A stretch of DNA of 64,000 bases, from contig JAHJJX010000027.1 of NCBI GenBank assembly GCA_018822665.1, positions 124,001-188,000 on the forward strand, in the 5' to 3' direction. Shown here one piece after another: positions 36,233-46,115 of this stretch (position 1 is the stretch's first letter; every line of letters begins with the position of its first letter). The DNA is from a bacterium. Lineage in GTDB: Bacteria; Campylobacterota; Campylobacteria; Campylobacterales; Sulfurimonadaceae. The translations under genes and the position numbers were made by a program. The notes beneath the pieces are model-generated. The model was not told the origin of the DNA and did no database searches. It worked only from the letters and a program-made list of their open reading frames with translations.

Positions 36233-37962
36233 ATACTAACCTCTACTTTATTTTCTTGAAATATTGCACTTTTTCCATCGTAGGAGTGCTTTGAACTTGT
36301 TAAATTATTCACGCCTTTAGTACCGCTGTAAATCAAAACACAATCTTTTCTTAAACCATCATTGTATCTAACTCTCAATCTTACACTGCCGTTTATAGAA
36401 GAAATTGTAAGCTCTTCATCCTCTTTATACCCAAATTCACTGTGAAGATACACATTATTTTCTCTATCAAACTGTGAATTTAAACTTTTATGGCTCTTTG
36501 GAGTCAATAAAAAGAGCTTTTCATTCATATTAAATTCCATCTCAAACTCTTCTAAAAAACAAAACTCGCCATTGTCTGTGTCAAAGCCGTCTTCATAAGG
36601 GATATCGTCTCTGTTTTGCACATGCCAAGATCCATCCATTTTTAAAACTGCAAAATTTTTAAAATGTTTTAAATAAAATTCTTCTGTTTGTATCTCCACG
36701 GAAAATTCTTTACACAGATAAGCACTCAAATCATATTCACTTATCCCATTTTCACACTCTGCTACCTTAGGCATAAACATCATTGCATTGTGAGAGTAAG
36801 AAGTTCTCACATCTTCTTTATATAAAAAACTTTTAGCCGGAATTATCAAATCTGCCATCTCGGATGTTTCGTTTTCATAAAGACCAAAATATACAAGATT
36901 TTGGACTTCGAAAAGAGACTTTTTAACTTTCAAACTGTTTGGCATTTGAGAAAGCGGATTGGAGCCTTGAATAAAAACAGTTTTAAAATGACTGAAATCT
37001 ACATTTACTTTTGATACTTTTTTTGCTTTTGTATAAAACGGAGAGCTGATTTTATCTTTTGAATTACCCAGATAACTCACACCGCAGCCCTCTTTGCCAA
37101 AAAGTCCAAGGAAGGCAGCAAATGCGTCGATTGCCCGCATTACATCGGCCCCATCACTGTATTTTTGAATTCCCACACCGCAGACTATCGCAACTTTTTT
37201 GCCTCGCACTAACTCGAGCACCCTTCCTATTTGTCCTAAAGTCACATCTATTTCATCTAAAGTTGCTTTTATTCTCACGTTTTGTGTAAGCTCATAATAC
37301 TCTTTGCATTCGCTCGCATGATTTTTTAAAAACTCTTCATCACAACCGTTTTCTATATGTAAAAAACGACTCATTAACATTGCAAGATGCATATCTCCAT
37401 GTGGCTTTAGCTGAATATGCAAATCAGCAATTTTTGCAATTTTTGTTTTTATAGGATCGATGACTATAATTTTTTTACCTTTTATCAAAGGCAGCAGATG
37501 ACTCGAAGTGGTATGAGGGTTTCTTCCCCAGATAATTACAACTTCGGACTTTTCAATCTCTGAGAGCGGCATATTTACATTACTTCCTCTCCCTTCAAGT
37601 ATCCCGGCTTCTCCCGCGCCATCACATAAACTTCCTTCCGTCATAGTTGCACCAAATGAAGCAAAAAAATGGTCGCTCACCTCCTGCATAAGTCCAAAAT
37701 TTCCATTGCCGCGATAATGTAAAATTTCATTTTTTTCGCAAGAAACCAACATCTCTTTGAGTCGAAGAAGGGCCTCATCCAAACCTATCTCCTGACCTTT
37801 GTATCTTGGCATGTGGATTTGTTTGTATTTTTGATAATGATTTAGATGTGGACACAAAAAGCCTTTCGTATGCCCGTTCTTGACACCTTTTAAAACACCA
37901 TCCTCATAAACAATTCCGCATGCGTCATAACAATCAAGCGGGCATGCCGTGAGTTTATTCAT
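36229..37962 (-). CDS. Molybdopterin-dependent oxidoreductase (cytoplasmic, DMSO-reductase superfamily)
   Basis: CPLDCYDACGI...GFLC 4Fe-4S site; GNGNFGLMQEVSDHFFASFGATMTEGSLCDGAGEAG; VVIWGRNPHTTSSHLLP; no signal peptide. Confidence 0.88.
   Translation of the reverse strand: MNKLTACPLDCYDACGIVYEDGVLKGVKNGHTKGFLCPHLNHYQKYKQIHMPRYKGQEIGLDEALLRLKEMLVSCEKNEILHYRGNGNFGLMQEVSDHFFASFGATMTEGSLCDGAGEAGILEGRGSNVNMPLSEIEKSEVVIIWGRNPHTTSSHLLPLIKGKKIIVIDPIKTKIAKIADLHIQLKPHGDMHLAMLMSRFLHIENGCDEEFLKNHASECKEYYELTQNVRIKATLDEIDVTLGQIGRVLELVRGKKVAIVCGVGIQKYSDGADVMRAIDAFAAFLGLFGKEGCGVSYLGNSKDKISSPFYTKAKKVSKVNVDFSHFKTVFIQGSNPLSQMPNSLKVKKSLFEVQNLVYFGLYENETSEMADLIIPAKSFLYKEDVRTSYSHNAMMFMPKVAECENGISEYDLSAYLCKEFSVEIQTEEFYLKHFKNFAVLKMDGSWHVQNRDDIPYEDGFDTDNGEFCFLEEFEMEFNMNEKLFLLTPKSHKSLNSQFDRENNVYLHSEFGYKEDEELTISSINGSVRLRVRYNDGLRKDCVLIYSGTKGVNNLTSSKHSYDGKSAIFQENKVEVSI
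37808..37817 (-). repeat. TCCACATGCC motif copy 16 (Mo-oxidoreductase, reads IHMP)
   Basis: Exact 10-mer. Confidence 0.95.
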
Positions 37963-38752
37963 CTCTTAACTCTACCTTTACAAGTTTAGAAAAAAGTTTT
38001 GGAGATTTTATTATGATTTGTGCCATATATTTTGAGATATTTTTGCTATCGGCAATATTTAAAAGCCGAGATACTTTATAGGAAGTTTTTTCTTCATCCA
38101 GATAAATAACCTTTTGCTTTGCATTTTTCACATCTTCTTCGTCCAGATAAACAGTCAAAATTGCACTTGATGTATCGGCAACTTTTGCAAGCGGTGTTGC
38201 AACTCCTACAACCTGACCCACTTTTACCGAAATCTCATAAAGAACAAAATCTTTTGCATTGAGATTTTTATCGCTAATACTTCTTTGTAATTGTGCTATT
38301 CGTAGCTTTAAATCCACAATTTGAACTTTCAAATTTTGTATCTCTTTTTGAGTATTTAAGAACTGATTTTCACTAGCAATTAAATCATGAAATTCTTTAT
38401 CTTTTTCTACGACAGATTTTATCTGCAAAGATTCAATTTTTTTATAATTTTCTTTTTTTTTGCTCAAAGATGCTTTAAGATTATTTAAGATGCTTTCATT
38501 GCTGATGAGTATATTGCTTAAATACTCCAGCTTATCTTTTGCAAACTCCAGTTCTTTGTTGTCAAGTTCTGAATCAATACGTATATATGAATCAGAAGTC
38601 AATATCTTGCCTATTGAATTTTCGTCCGTGAACAAAACAAGTCCGGAAACATTCGATGCTATATTTCTAAGTTCGTAAGGTTCAACTTTTGCATAGTAAA
38701 CTTTTGAAAACGAAAGCGTATACATAAAAAACAGGGCTAGTAGAATTTTCAC
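37955..38752 (-). CDS. HlyD-family periplasmic adaptor
   Basis: Signal peptide, lipoyl-like half motifs (NIASNVSGLVLF), long coiled coil, KVGQVVGVATPLAKVAD. Confidence 0.75.
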   Translation of the reverse strand: MKILLALFFMYTLSFSKVYYAKVEPYELRNIASNVSGLVLFTDENSIGKILTSDSYIRIDSELDNKELEFAKDKLEYLSNILISNESILNNLKASLSKKKENYKKIESLQIKSVVEKDKEFHDLIASENQFLNTQKEIQNLKVQIVDLKLRIAQLQRSISDKNLNAKDFVLYEISVKVGQVVGVATPLAKVADTSSAILTVYLDEEDVKNAKQKVIYLDEEKTSYKVSRLLNIADSKNISKYMAQIIIKSPKLFSKLVKVELRDE

Positions 38753-38848
38753 TTTATGTGCCTTTTTAAAAAATAAGAGTCATTTTACCAATACATCACT
38801 TATAATTCATTTTATTTTAGATATTATTATGAAAGTTTCAATCAAAGG

Positions 38849-39793
38849 GTGCGCATGTCTGTTTTAGATAAAGTGGATGCAGCTACAAACTTAGCAAAAA
38901 ATAACGAACTTCAACTTTTGGTTTTCAGAGTCAGTAACAGCAAAGATTCCGCATATTATGCCATCAATGTTTTTAAAACAAGAGAAGTTGTTGAATCAAA
39001 AAATCACTATCTAACTCAAATACCCTCTGCACATGTATTGCTTGAGGGAACCATAATACTTCGCGGTCTGCAAATACCTGTACTCAATCTTCCCTTATGG
39101 CTGGATGTTCATCTAATGAAAGATGAAAAGAAAAAATCCAACATACTCATTTGTGATTTTAATGGAATAATCATTGGCTTGAGAATTATGTCAGCCTACA
39201 GAGTTATAAAGAAAAATTGGAATCAAATGCATGCGCCAGACAGCTATAGATTAAAAAAAGACGGCTTGGTTATGAATGACACTAGACTTGAAGACGGCAG
39301 TTTATGTCTCATTTTAGATTATGAAAAACTTTTATCGGATGTTATTCCTCAAGCCATGGTAAATATACTTGAATCACAGGAAAATATAAAAAATTTAGAA
39401 ATTCCAAAAAAATTAAAAAATGGTACCGTACTTATAGCAGAAGATTCCAAAACTGCACAAAGAGCATTAACTCAAATATTTAGCAATGCCAACATCAATA
39501 TGAAATTATTTGACAATGGCAAAAAACTTGTTGATTATGTTTTAGCTTTAGAAGACACTTCCATAATTCCAGCCATAATAACAGATATAGAGATGCCTGA
39601 AATGTCCGGATTTACTGTTATAAAAATACTTAAAGAAAATCTTCATAGTAAAAAAATACCCATAATTGTAAACAGTTCCATGACCGGCGACAATAACAAA
39701 AGAGAAGCTGAAATGTTGGGAGCAAACGGATTTATAGACAAAACTAAAAGTCATAATGTTATACCGTTAATTATATCTGTTATGGATGCTTAG
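38849..39793 (+). CDS. cheV: Chemotaxis protein CheV (CheW + REC)
   Basis: YYAINVFKTREVVE...GTIILRGLQIPVLNLPLWL; REC: VLIAEDSKTAQRAL...AIITDIEMPEMSGFTVIKIL...GFIDK. Confidence 0.92.
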   Translation: MRMSVLDKVDAATNLAKNNELQLLVFRVSNSKDSAYYAINVFKTREVVESKNHYLTQIPSAHVLLEGTIILRGLQIPVLNLPLWLDVHLMKDEKKKSNILICDFNGIIIGLRIMSAYRVIKKNWNQMHAPDSYRLKKDGLVMNDTRLEDGSLCLILDYEKLLSDVIPQAMVNILESQENIKNLEIPKKLKNGTVLIAEDSKTAQRALTQIFSNANINMKLFDNGKKLVDYVLALEDTSIIPAIITDIEMPEMSGFTVIKILKENLHSKKIPIIVNSSMTGDNNKREAEMLGANGFIDKTKSHNVIPLIISVMDA

Positions 39794-39937
39794 CTTAACA
39801 TTAAATAAGAATAAGCGAAGAGTGCCGAATATGCTTGGCTTATGCTACATTCAAAAAAAATAGAGTTTTTAGAACAACTTTTCATCCATATCACGTTAAT
39901 TGCAATGTGATATAATCACTTATTCATTGGAGAAAAC

Positions 39938-40363
39938 ATGTCTGAAAAAAAGATTGTTGGTACGATAGAAATAATTTCTATCCTAGATTTAGAACTCTAT
40001 GAGCTAGATGCTAAAATTGACACAGGGGCGGATTCAAATGCTTTGCATTGTGATGATATATACATAGACGAGAGTAATTTTGTTCATTTTAAATTACTGG
40101 ATGAAGTTCATGCCTCCTACCACGGCAAACAAATGAAAATGCCTTTATATAAGATAAAGAAAGTTAAAAGTTCTAATGGTCAAATTGAACTAAGACCATC
40201 CATAAAAGTGTCTGTCAGTTTTTTTGGAAAAAAATATAAAACAGTTATTTCTCTAACCAACCGTTCAGATATGAAATATCCTATGCTTATAGGTAGACAA
40301 TTTTTGGCAAATAAATTTTTAGTTGATGTTTCAAAAGAATATCTTTCAAAACACACTAAGTAA
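39938..40363 (+). CDS. ATP-dependent zinc protease / RimB-like retropepsin-fold protein
   Basis: LYELDAKIDTGADSNALHCDDI ... RSDMKYPMLIGRQFLANKFLVDVSKEYL. Confidence 0.9.
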   Translation: MSEKKIVGTIEIISILDLELYELDAKIDTGADSNALHCDDIYIDESNFVHFKLLDEVHASYHGKQMKMPLYKIKKVKSSNGQIELRPSIKVSVSFFGKKYKTVISLTNRSDMKYPMLIGRQFLANKFLVDVSKEYLSKHTK

Positions 40364-40396
40364 AGTTTTACAGAAAACAACGTAATAAGGAAAATT

Positions 40397-41329
40397 ATGA
40401 GAGTATATATATTATCAAGAAACAGCAGACTTTATTCTACAAAAAGGTTGCTTGAGGCTGGCATCCAAAGAGGTTGGGACATCAGGGTTATCGACTATCT
40501 TGAATGCAGCATTGAGATTATGAAAGATCATTTACAAATTGTTTATCATGGAGAAATATTGCCGGTTCCAGATGCTATTATTCCAAGAATCGGAGCTAGC
40601 AGAACATTTTACGGAACGGCTATGGTCAGACACTTTGAAATGATGGAGACTTTTAGTGTTGCCGGGAATTTGGCTATTGCAAGAAGTAGAGATAAACTAA
40701 GAAGTTTACAAATTTTATCAAAAAATGGCGTAGATATGCCAAAAACTGTTTTTGCTTCAAACAAATCAAATGCAAAAGATGTTATTGAGCTAAGCGGTGG
40801 GGCACCTTTGGTTCTAAAAATATTAGAAGGAACACAGGGAGTCGGCGTTGTCCTTGTTGATAGTGAAAAAGCTGCAAAATCAGTACTTGACGCCTTTTAT
40901 GGCATGGATGTCAACCTGCTTGTCCAAGAGTATATTGAAGAGGCAGGCGGAGCAGACATAAGAGTACTTGTAGTTGGAGGGGAAGTTGTAGGGGCTATGA
41001 AAAGGCAAGGTGCCGAGGGCGATTTTAGATCAAACTTACATCAAGGCGGAAGCGCAGCCAAACACATACTTACAAGAAAAGAAAAGTCTACTGCTCTTGC
41101 GGCCGCAAAAGCGATGGGGCTTGGAGTTTGCGGAGTAGATATGATTCCTTCGGCTCGTGGTCCGCTTGTGATGGAAGTTAATTCTTCTCCTGGACTTGAA
41201 GGAATTGAAAAATCAACAAATATAGATATTGCAGGAAAAATCATGGACTATATTCAAAGAAATGTGACTCCAAAATCTGCGGTGAGTTCAACAAAAAGAA
41301 AAATAAAAAAAGATAGTATCGGAGCCTAA
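40397..41329 (+). CDS. rimK: RimK-family ATP-grasp alpha-L-glutamate ligase
   Basis: VYILSRNSRLYSTKRLLEAG, PRIGASRTFYGTAMVRHFEMM, GTQGVGVVLVDS, EVNSSPGLEGIEKSTNIDIA. Confidence 0.95.
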   Translation: MRVYILSRNSRLYSTKRLLEAGIQRGWDIRVIDYLECSIEIMKDHLQIVYHGEILPVPDAIIPRIGASRTFYGTAMVRHFEMMETFSVAGNLAIARSRDKLRSLQILSKNGVDMPKTVFASNKSNAKDVIELSGGAPLVLKILEGTQGVGVVLVDSEKAAKSVLDAFYGMDVNLLVQEYIEEAGGADIRVLVVGGEVVGAMKRQGAEGDFRSNLHQGGSAAKHILTRKEKSTALAAAKAMGLGVCGVDMIPSARGPLVMEVNSSPGLEGIEKSTNIDIAGKIMDYIQRNVTPKSAVSSTKRKIKKDSIGA

Positions 41330-42379
41330 ATGCCTAGTGCAAAGTTTTTTTTGGGAGGAATAGAAATACCAAGAGATGTTAATATCACTATTAATCTTGA
41401 ATTACCAAAACTTTACAATACTCCTACTCAATTACCCGTGCGTGTCATTCGTGGGAAAAAAGATGGTCCTACCGTGTTTATCAGCGCCGCAATTCATGGC
41501 GATGAATTAAACGGCATAGAAATTATAAGACGGTTTAGAAAATTAGAAATCTTAAAGAAACTTAGAGGCACCCTCATATTGGTTCCTATTGTAAATGTTT
41601 ATGGAATTATGACTCTCTCAAGATATCTTCCAGATAGAAGAGATTTAAACAGAAGTTTTCCGGGGAGTACAAAAGGTTCACTTGCAGGCAGAGTGGCAAA
41701 TATTTTTTTTAATGAAATAGTACGCAAATGTGATTTAGGCATAGACCTTCATACCGCATCCATACACAAATCAAATCTTCCGCAAGTAAGAACAAATATA
41801 AAAGATGCGTACACCTTTAACTTGGCAAAAATTTTTGGAGCACCGGTCGTCTTGCACTCTGAACTTAGAGATGGCTCACTCAGAGCTGTTGCTCAAGAGC
41901 AAGGTGTTCCGATTCTCTTGTACGAAGCGGGTGAAGCTTTAAGATTTGATGAAATTTGCATCAGAATCGGAGTGAAGGGGATAGTAAATGTACTAAGAGA
42001 AAATAATATGCTGCCCAAAGTACTACGAAAAAGAACTATCAAGACTCCCATTGTAACAAAGACAAGTCAATGGGTGCGTTCAAGTGAAAGTGGTATTCTT
42101 AGAACCATAAAAGCGCTTGGAGACACTGTAAAAAAGAATGAAACTATTGCATTTATAGATGAACCGCTTGGAGATGAAAGTTTTGAAATTTCAGCACCAT
42201 TTGACGGAGTCATTATCGGCAAGTCTGAAATACCATTAGTTCAAGAGGGTGATGCTATTTTTCACATAGCACACTTTAGTAATCTTGAAGCGGCAGATGA
42301 TAAAATAGAATATTTTAATGATGGTGCAATCGAGTTAAGCGAATTTCATGAACTTAATGATGAAGACAACATAGAGTAA
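41330..42379 (+). CDS. Succinylglutamate desuccinylase/aspartoacylase (AstE/AspA) family
   Basis: FISAAIHGDELNGIEIIRRF, DRRDLNRSFPGS, CDLGIDLHTAS, LYEAGEALRFDE. Confidence 0.93.
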   Translation: MPSAKFFLGGIEIPRDVNITINLELPKLYNTPTQLPVRVIRGKKDGPTVFISAAIHGDELNGIEIIRRFRKLEILKKLRGTLILVPIVNVYGIMTLSRYLPDRRDLNRSFPGSTKGSLAGRVANIFFNEIVRKCDLGIDLHTASIHKSNLPQVRTNIKDAYTFNLAKIFGAPVVLHSELRDGSLRAVAQEQGVPILLYEAGEALRFDEICIRIGVKGIVNVLRENNMLPKVLRKRTIKTPIVTKTSQWVRSSESGILRTIKALGDTVKKNETIAFIDEPLGDESFEISAPFDGVIIGKSEIPLVQEGDAIFHIAHFSNLEAADDKIEYFNDGAIELSEFHELNDEDNIE

Positions 42380-42428
42380 TGTTCAATATAAAAATGCCCT
42401 TAAGCTAATAAAAATACAAGGCAATACA

Positions 42429-43460
42429 ATGGAATTATTTTACGATATATTAAAACAGCTCATCCGAATACCTAGTGTAGTTGGAGCCGAACACTCTTTT
42501 TTTATGTTTATTAAAAGAGAACTTGAAGAGATTGGGGTGAAGGTTGAATATTATGACGGAGTACTGATTGCAAAAGGGCAGGATGAAACCTGCGGATATA
42601 TTTCTGCGCATTGTGATAGGCACGGACTTATATGTACCGGTCATAATGAATTTCAGTATGCTGCTTTTATTGCAAAAAATAGAGCCGATTTAACAGGCAC
42701 TTCAAATTCAGAGCAACTTCTAAACAACTTTACATCCAGATTTGTAGATGAAAAAGTTCAGGCTTATGAGCCTTGGTCTGGAAGTTATTTAGGGCTTGGT
42801 TCCATAAGAGATGCTTTTTTGTGTACAAGAAGAAACAATATAATCTTTAAAGTTGAAGGTTTTGATTATTTATTTCCAGGCACACCTATAGCTTTTATGG
42901 ATAAACTTGAATTTCAAGACGACTTAATCTCAGCGCAATTAGATAACGTCATATCGGTAGCCCTTATCATTTATATGTATAATATCGGTTATCAGGGAAC
43001 ATCTTTTTTTACAGCTTCTGAAGAAGCTGGTAAAAGCTGGAGATTTTTACTTGAATGGTTTAGAAGATTTGATATTAAAACAAATGAACTGCTTGTTCTT
43101 GATACAAGTCCGTATGAAACTATTCAGGATATAAATAATCTTGACATCGTACTTAGAAATCGTGATTCAAATGCAGTTTTCAGGTCACCGTTAAAAAATA
43201 AAATCAAAAAAATTGCTATAGAGAACAAGATAAAGTACCATTTTAAAGATGCTTATTTGAAAAATAGAATGCTAAGCAGAGGAACAAAAAGTTCACTCGG
43301 AACAACCGAACTTGGAAGATTGATTTATGCTACAAAAGGTGAAATTCAAGGAACTACATTACAAATTCCTACTATAGGCTACCACACCGTAAATGAGACT
43401 ACATCAAAGCGTTCTGTAGAAAGTATGATAAAAGTTTTGAGTGAATTATATGTAAAATAA
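42429..43460 (+). CDS. M42/M20-like metallopeptidase
   Basis: LIRIPSVVGAEHSFFMFIKRELEEIGVKVEYYDGVLIAKG, GYISAHCDRHGL, SAQLDNVISVALI, SEEAGKSW, GTTELGRL. Confidence 0.8.
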   Translation: MELFYDILKQLIRIPSVVGAEHSFFMFIKRELEEIGVKVEYYDGVLIAKGQDETCGYISAHCDRHGLICTGHNEFQYAAFIAKNRADLTGTSNSEQLLNNFTSRFVDEKVQAYEPWSGSYLGLGSIRDAFLCTRRNNIIFKVEGFDYLFPGTPIAFMDKLEFQDDLISAQLDNVISVALIIYMYNIGYQGTSFFTASEEAGKSWRFLLEWFRRFDIKTNELLVLDTSPYETIQDINNLDIVLRNRDSNAVFRSPLKNKIKKIAIENKIKYHFKDAYLKNRMLSRGTKSSLGTTELGRLIYATKGEIQGTTLQIPTIGYHTVNETTSKRSVESMIKVLSELYVK

Positions 43461-43489
43461 ATATAAAGCTTTTTTAGCTTTATATTTAT
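43457..43489. terminator. Bidirectional terminator hairpin overlapping both convergent stop regions
   Basis: ATAAATATAAAGC-tttttta-GCTTTATATTTAT, 13-bp perfect stem. Confidence 0.65.
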
Positions 43490-43890
43490 GCTCTTCCTAA
43501 CTGCTTGTAGAGAGTATTTAAATCTCCAAGAACCCAAATATCAATAATTTTTCCATCTTTGATATTAAAAAAAGATGCCCCATTGTATGAAATACGATTA
43601 TTCGTAGGCTCAATATCTAAAAGTTTACCTTGATGCGTCCCGTTATAAATAGCTCGAGCAGCAACCAAATTATTTTCGCTCACCATGATTTCTACGCCAT
43701 GATAAAGGTTTGGAATAGCATTTAATATCATATCAAAATACTCTTCAAACTCTTTTTTTCCTCTTGTTGAAATATGAAGAGAACCTCTAAAAACAATATT
43801 ATCATGAAGTAGCTTATCTATATAAGATTTGTCTTTATTATTCCATAAATTTTCATAATAAGAAGCTACGATTTGTTTGTTTGTTTTCAT
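43486..43890 (-). CDS. SnoaL-like / NTF2-fold ester cyclase-type protein
   Basis: VASYYENLWNNKDKSYIDKLLHDNIVFRGSL...GKKEFEEYFDMILNAIPN...NNRISYNGASFFNIKDGKIIDIWVLGDLNTLYKQLG. Confidence 0.82.
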   Translation of the reverse strand: MKTNKQIVASYYENLWNNKDKSYIDKLLHDNIVFRGSLHISTRGKKEFEEYFDMILNAIPNLYHGVEIMVSENNLVAARAIYNGTHQGKLLDIEPTNNRISYNGASFFNIKDGKIIDIWVLGDLNTLYKQLGRA

Positions 43891-43974
43891 TTTATTCCCA
43901 TAGTAGATTTTTTGGGATTATACACAAATATATAAAATATTGTATAATCAAGTTAAAATAACAAGGGTTAATAA

Positions 43975-44505
43975 ATGGATAATAATATATTCTTTAGCAT
44001 TATTTTAATTATAGGAACACTGTTAAGTTTGAATGTATCTAAATATTTTTTAACGAAAATAGGTTCAATAAAAAAAGTTACGGAAAGGCGAATATACTAT
44101 GTAGCAAGAAGTATTCAAGTTATTATTTTAATAGTTTCTTTTTTTATTTTAGCAATAATATGGAGTGTTAGCTTAAGCACCGTATTGGTGGTGGCTTCAT
44201 CCATTTTTACAATTATTGGTGTAGCTTTATTCGCACAATGGTCAATTTTGAGCAATATAACTTCTAGCATTATTATATTTTTCACTTTTCCAACTCGCAT
44301 TGGTGACACAATAAAAATAATTGATGGAGATAATTCTGTTACAGGGGTGATTGTAGAAATTACGTTATTTCAAATAGAACTTCTAGATACTGAAGGAAAT
44401 ACTATTTCTTATCCAAATAATTTATTTATCCAAAGACCTATTAAAAAAATAAATAACATACAAAATATTTCTCAAGAAGAAGTAGAAATAAAAAAGGATG
44501 ATTAA
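43975..44505 (+). CDS. Small MscS-family mechanosensitive channel-like protein
   Basis: TM region then ALFAQWSILSNITSSIIIFFTFPTRIGDTIKIIDGDNSVTGVIVEITLFQIELLDTEGNTISYPNNLFIQRPI. Confidence 0.85.
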   Translation: MDNNIFFSIILIIGTLLSLNVSKYFLTKIGSIKKVTERRIYYVARSIQVIILIVSFFILAIIWSVSLSTVLVVASSIFTIIGVALFAQWSILSNITSSIIIFFTFPTRIGDTIKIIDGDNSVTGVIVEITLFQIELLDTEGNTISYPNNLFIQRPIKKINNIQNISQEEVEIKKDD

Positions 44506-46115
44506 TGTTAGGTATTATTGTATCCACCTTATTTATTTCCCTCATTTCTAATGTAATTTTAAAAAAATTTGGTTTGCCGACTCTCATAGGCTATATTCTT
44601 ACAGGTACCGCTATCTCTTATCTATTTGGTCTTCATGATGCGGTAAACAACCATGAGTTAAAAGAAGTAGCAGAGTTTGGTATCGTCTTTTTAATGTTTA
44701 CGATTGGCTTGGAATTTTCTTTAAAACACTTAAAAGAGATGAAATATGAAGTCTTTATAGTGGGCAGTATGCAAATTATAATTACGTCTCTTGTGGTTTA
44801 CGCACTGGCGTATTTAGTATTTGGATTAGATAAAAACAGTTCTTTAGTTATCGGTATGGCTGTCGCCATGTCTTCAACAGCCATTATCCTCAAAACATTC
44901 AATGAAACGGGAGAAATAAATAAACAGTATGGAAAAAATGCACTCGGAATATTAATTATGCAAGATATTGCTGTTATTCCTATATTGATTCTTTTGAGTA
45001 TTCTCAGTTCTCAGGGGAGCAGTATCAGCACCGTCATCTTAAAAATTCTCCTCGGAGTTGCTATTTTACTTATTACGCTCTATATAATTGGAAAATATTT
45101 ACTTGAGCCTTTTTTTACGCAAATTGTTAAAACACGCTCTGAAGAACTTTTTGTAGGGTCCATTTTATTTTTGGCAATAGGAGCTTCTTACGGGGCGCAT
45201 CTACTTGGATTTTCTTACTCACTTGGTGCATTTGTAGCTGGCATGCTTATTGCAGAAACTAAATATAAACATCAAGCTGAAGCAGACTTGGTTCCTTTTA
45301 GAGATTTGCTTTTAGGCATATTTTTCATTACTGTCGGAATGCAAATTAAATTTGATATCATAACTGACTATCTCTTTGTAATTTTACTTTTATTGGCAGC
45401 AATAATGTTAGTTAAATTTTTAATAATTTATATCATTGTTAAATTTAATAAAGACAATAATAAAAGAACTAGAATTAAGACAGCCCTATCATTGGTACAA
45501 GTAGGAGAGTTTTCACTTGCTATTTTAGAACTTGCCCGTGGCAATTCACTTATCCAAACGCCTTATGTACAGATTTTGATTATAACAATTGTATTATCAA
45601 TGATTTTGACACCATTTATTTTAAAGAATTTAAGCAAAATCGCTGATACGATGATAAAACATACAAACGAGGGGGAAGAAGCCTTTATCCAAAAATCAGA
45701 GTTCAATGAGCATGTAGTTGTTCTTGGATATGGTGAATTTGGTAGAAATGTTTCTTCAAAATTAAAAAATGATGGTGAGCAATATATAATTGTTGAAAAT
45801 AATATCGATCAGTTTCACATTGCAATTGATAATAATGAATCTGTTATATTTGGGAATGCGGCCAATAAAGAGATTTTAAAAAAGGCAAATATAGAAAAAG
45901 CAAAAAAAGTTATCGTTGCAATTGATAATCCAAAAAAGCTTTATTATGTTTGTCATGAATTACATAAAATGATTCACTCAGATAAAATTATCGTAAAAAT
46001 ACATTCAATAAAAGAAAAAAATTTATTAAAACCCCTTGGATTAAAATATATCATCGTTGAAAATGAAGAAACAAGTAAAGCAATGATTAATTTATTATAT
46101 GAGGATGTTAAATGA
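44505..46115 (+). CDS. CPA2 cation:proton antiporter (Kef/YbaL-type) with RCK/TrkA-N domain
   Basis: FGLPTLIGYILTGTAIS, GIVFLMFTIGLEFSLKHL, AMSSTAIILKTF, C-terminal VVVLGYGEFGRNVSSKL. Confidence 0.93.
   Translation: MLGIIVSTLFISLISNVILKKFGLPTLIGYILTGTAISYLFGLHDAVNNHELKEVAEFGIVFLMFTIGLEFSLKHLKEMKYEVFIVGSMQIIITSLVVYALAYLVFGLDKNSSLVIGMAVAMSSTAIILKTFNETGEINKQYGKNALGILIMQDIAVIPILILLSILSSQGSSISTVILKILLGVAILLITLYIIGKYLLEPFFTQIVKTRSEELFVGSILFLAIGASYGAHLLGFSYSLGAFVAGMLIAETKYKHQAEADLVPFRDLLLGIFFITVGMQIKFDIITDYLFVILLLLAAIMLVKFLIIYIIVKFNKDNNKRTRIKTALSLVQVGEFSLAILELARGNSLIQTPYVQILIITIVLSMILTPFILKNLSKIADTMIKHTNEGEEAFIQKSEFNEHVVVLGYGEFGRNVSSKLKNDGEQYIIVENNIDQFHIAIDNNESVIFGNAANKEILKKANIEKAKKVIVAIDNPKKLYYVCHELHKMIHSDKIIVKIHSIKEKNLLKPLGLKYIIVENEETSKAMINLLYEDVK

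Noticed and set aside
45685-46115. RCK/TrkA-N C-terminus of the Kef antiporter as a separate gene
   Set aside because: Continuous in frame with the transporter domain; standard Kef/YbaL architecture.
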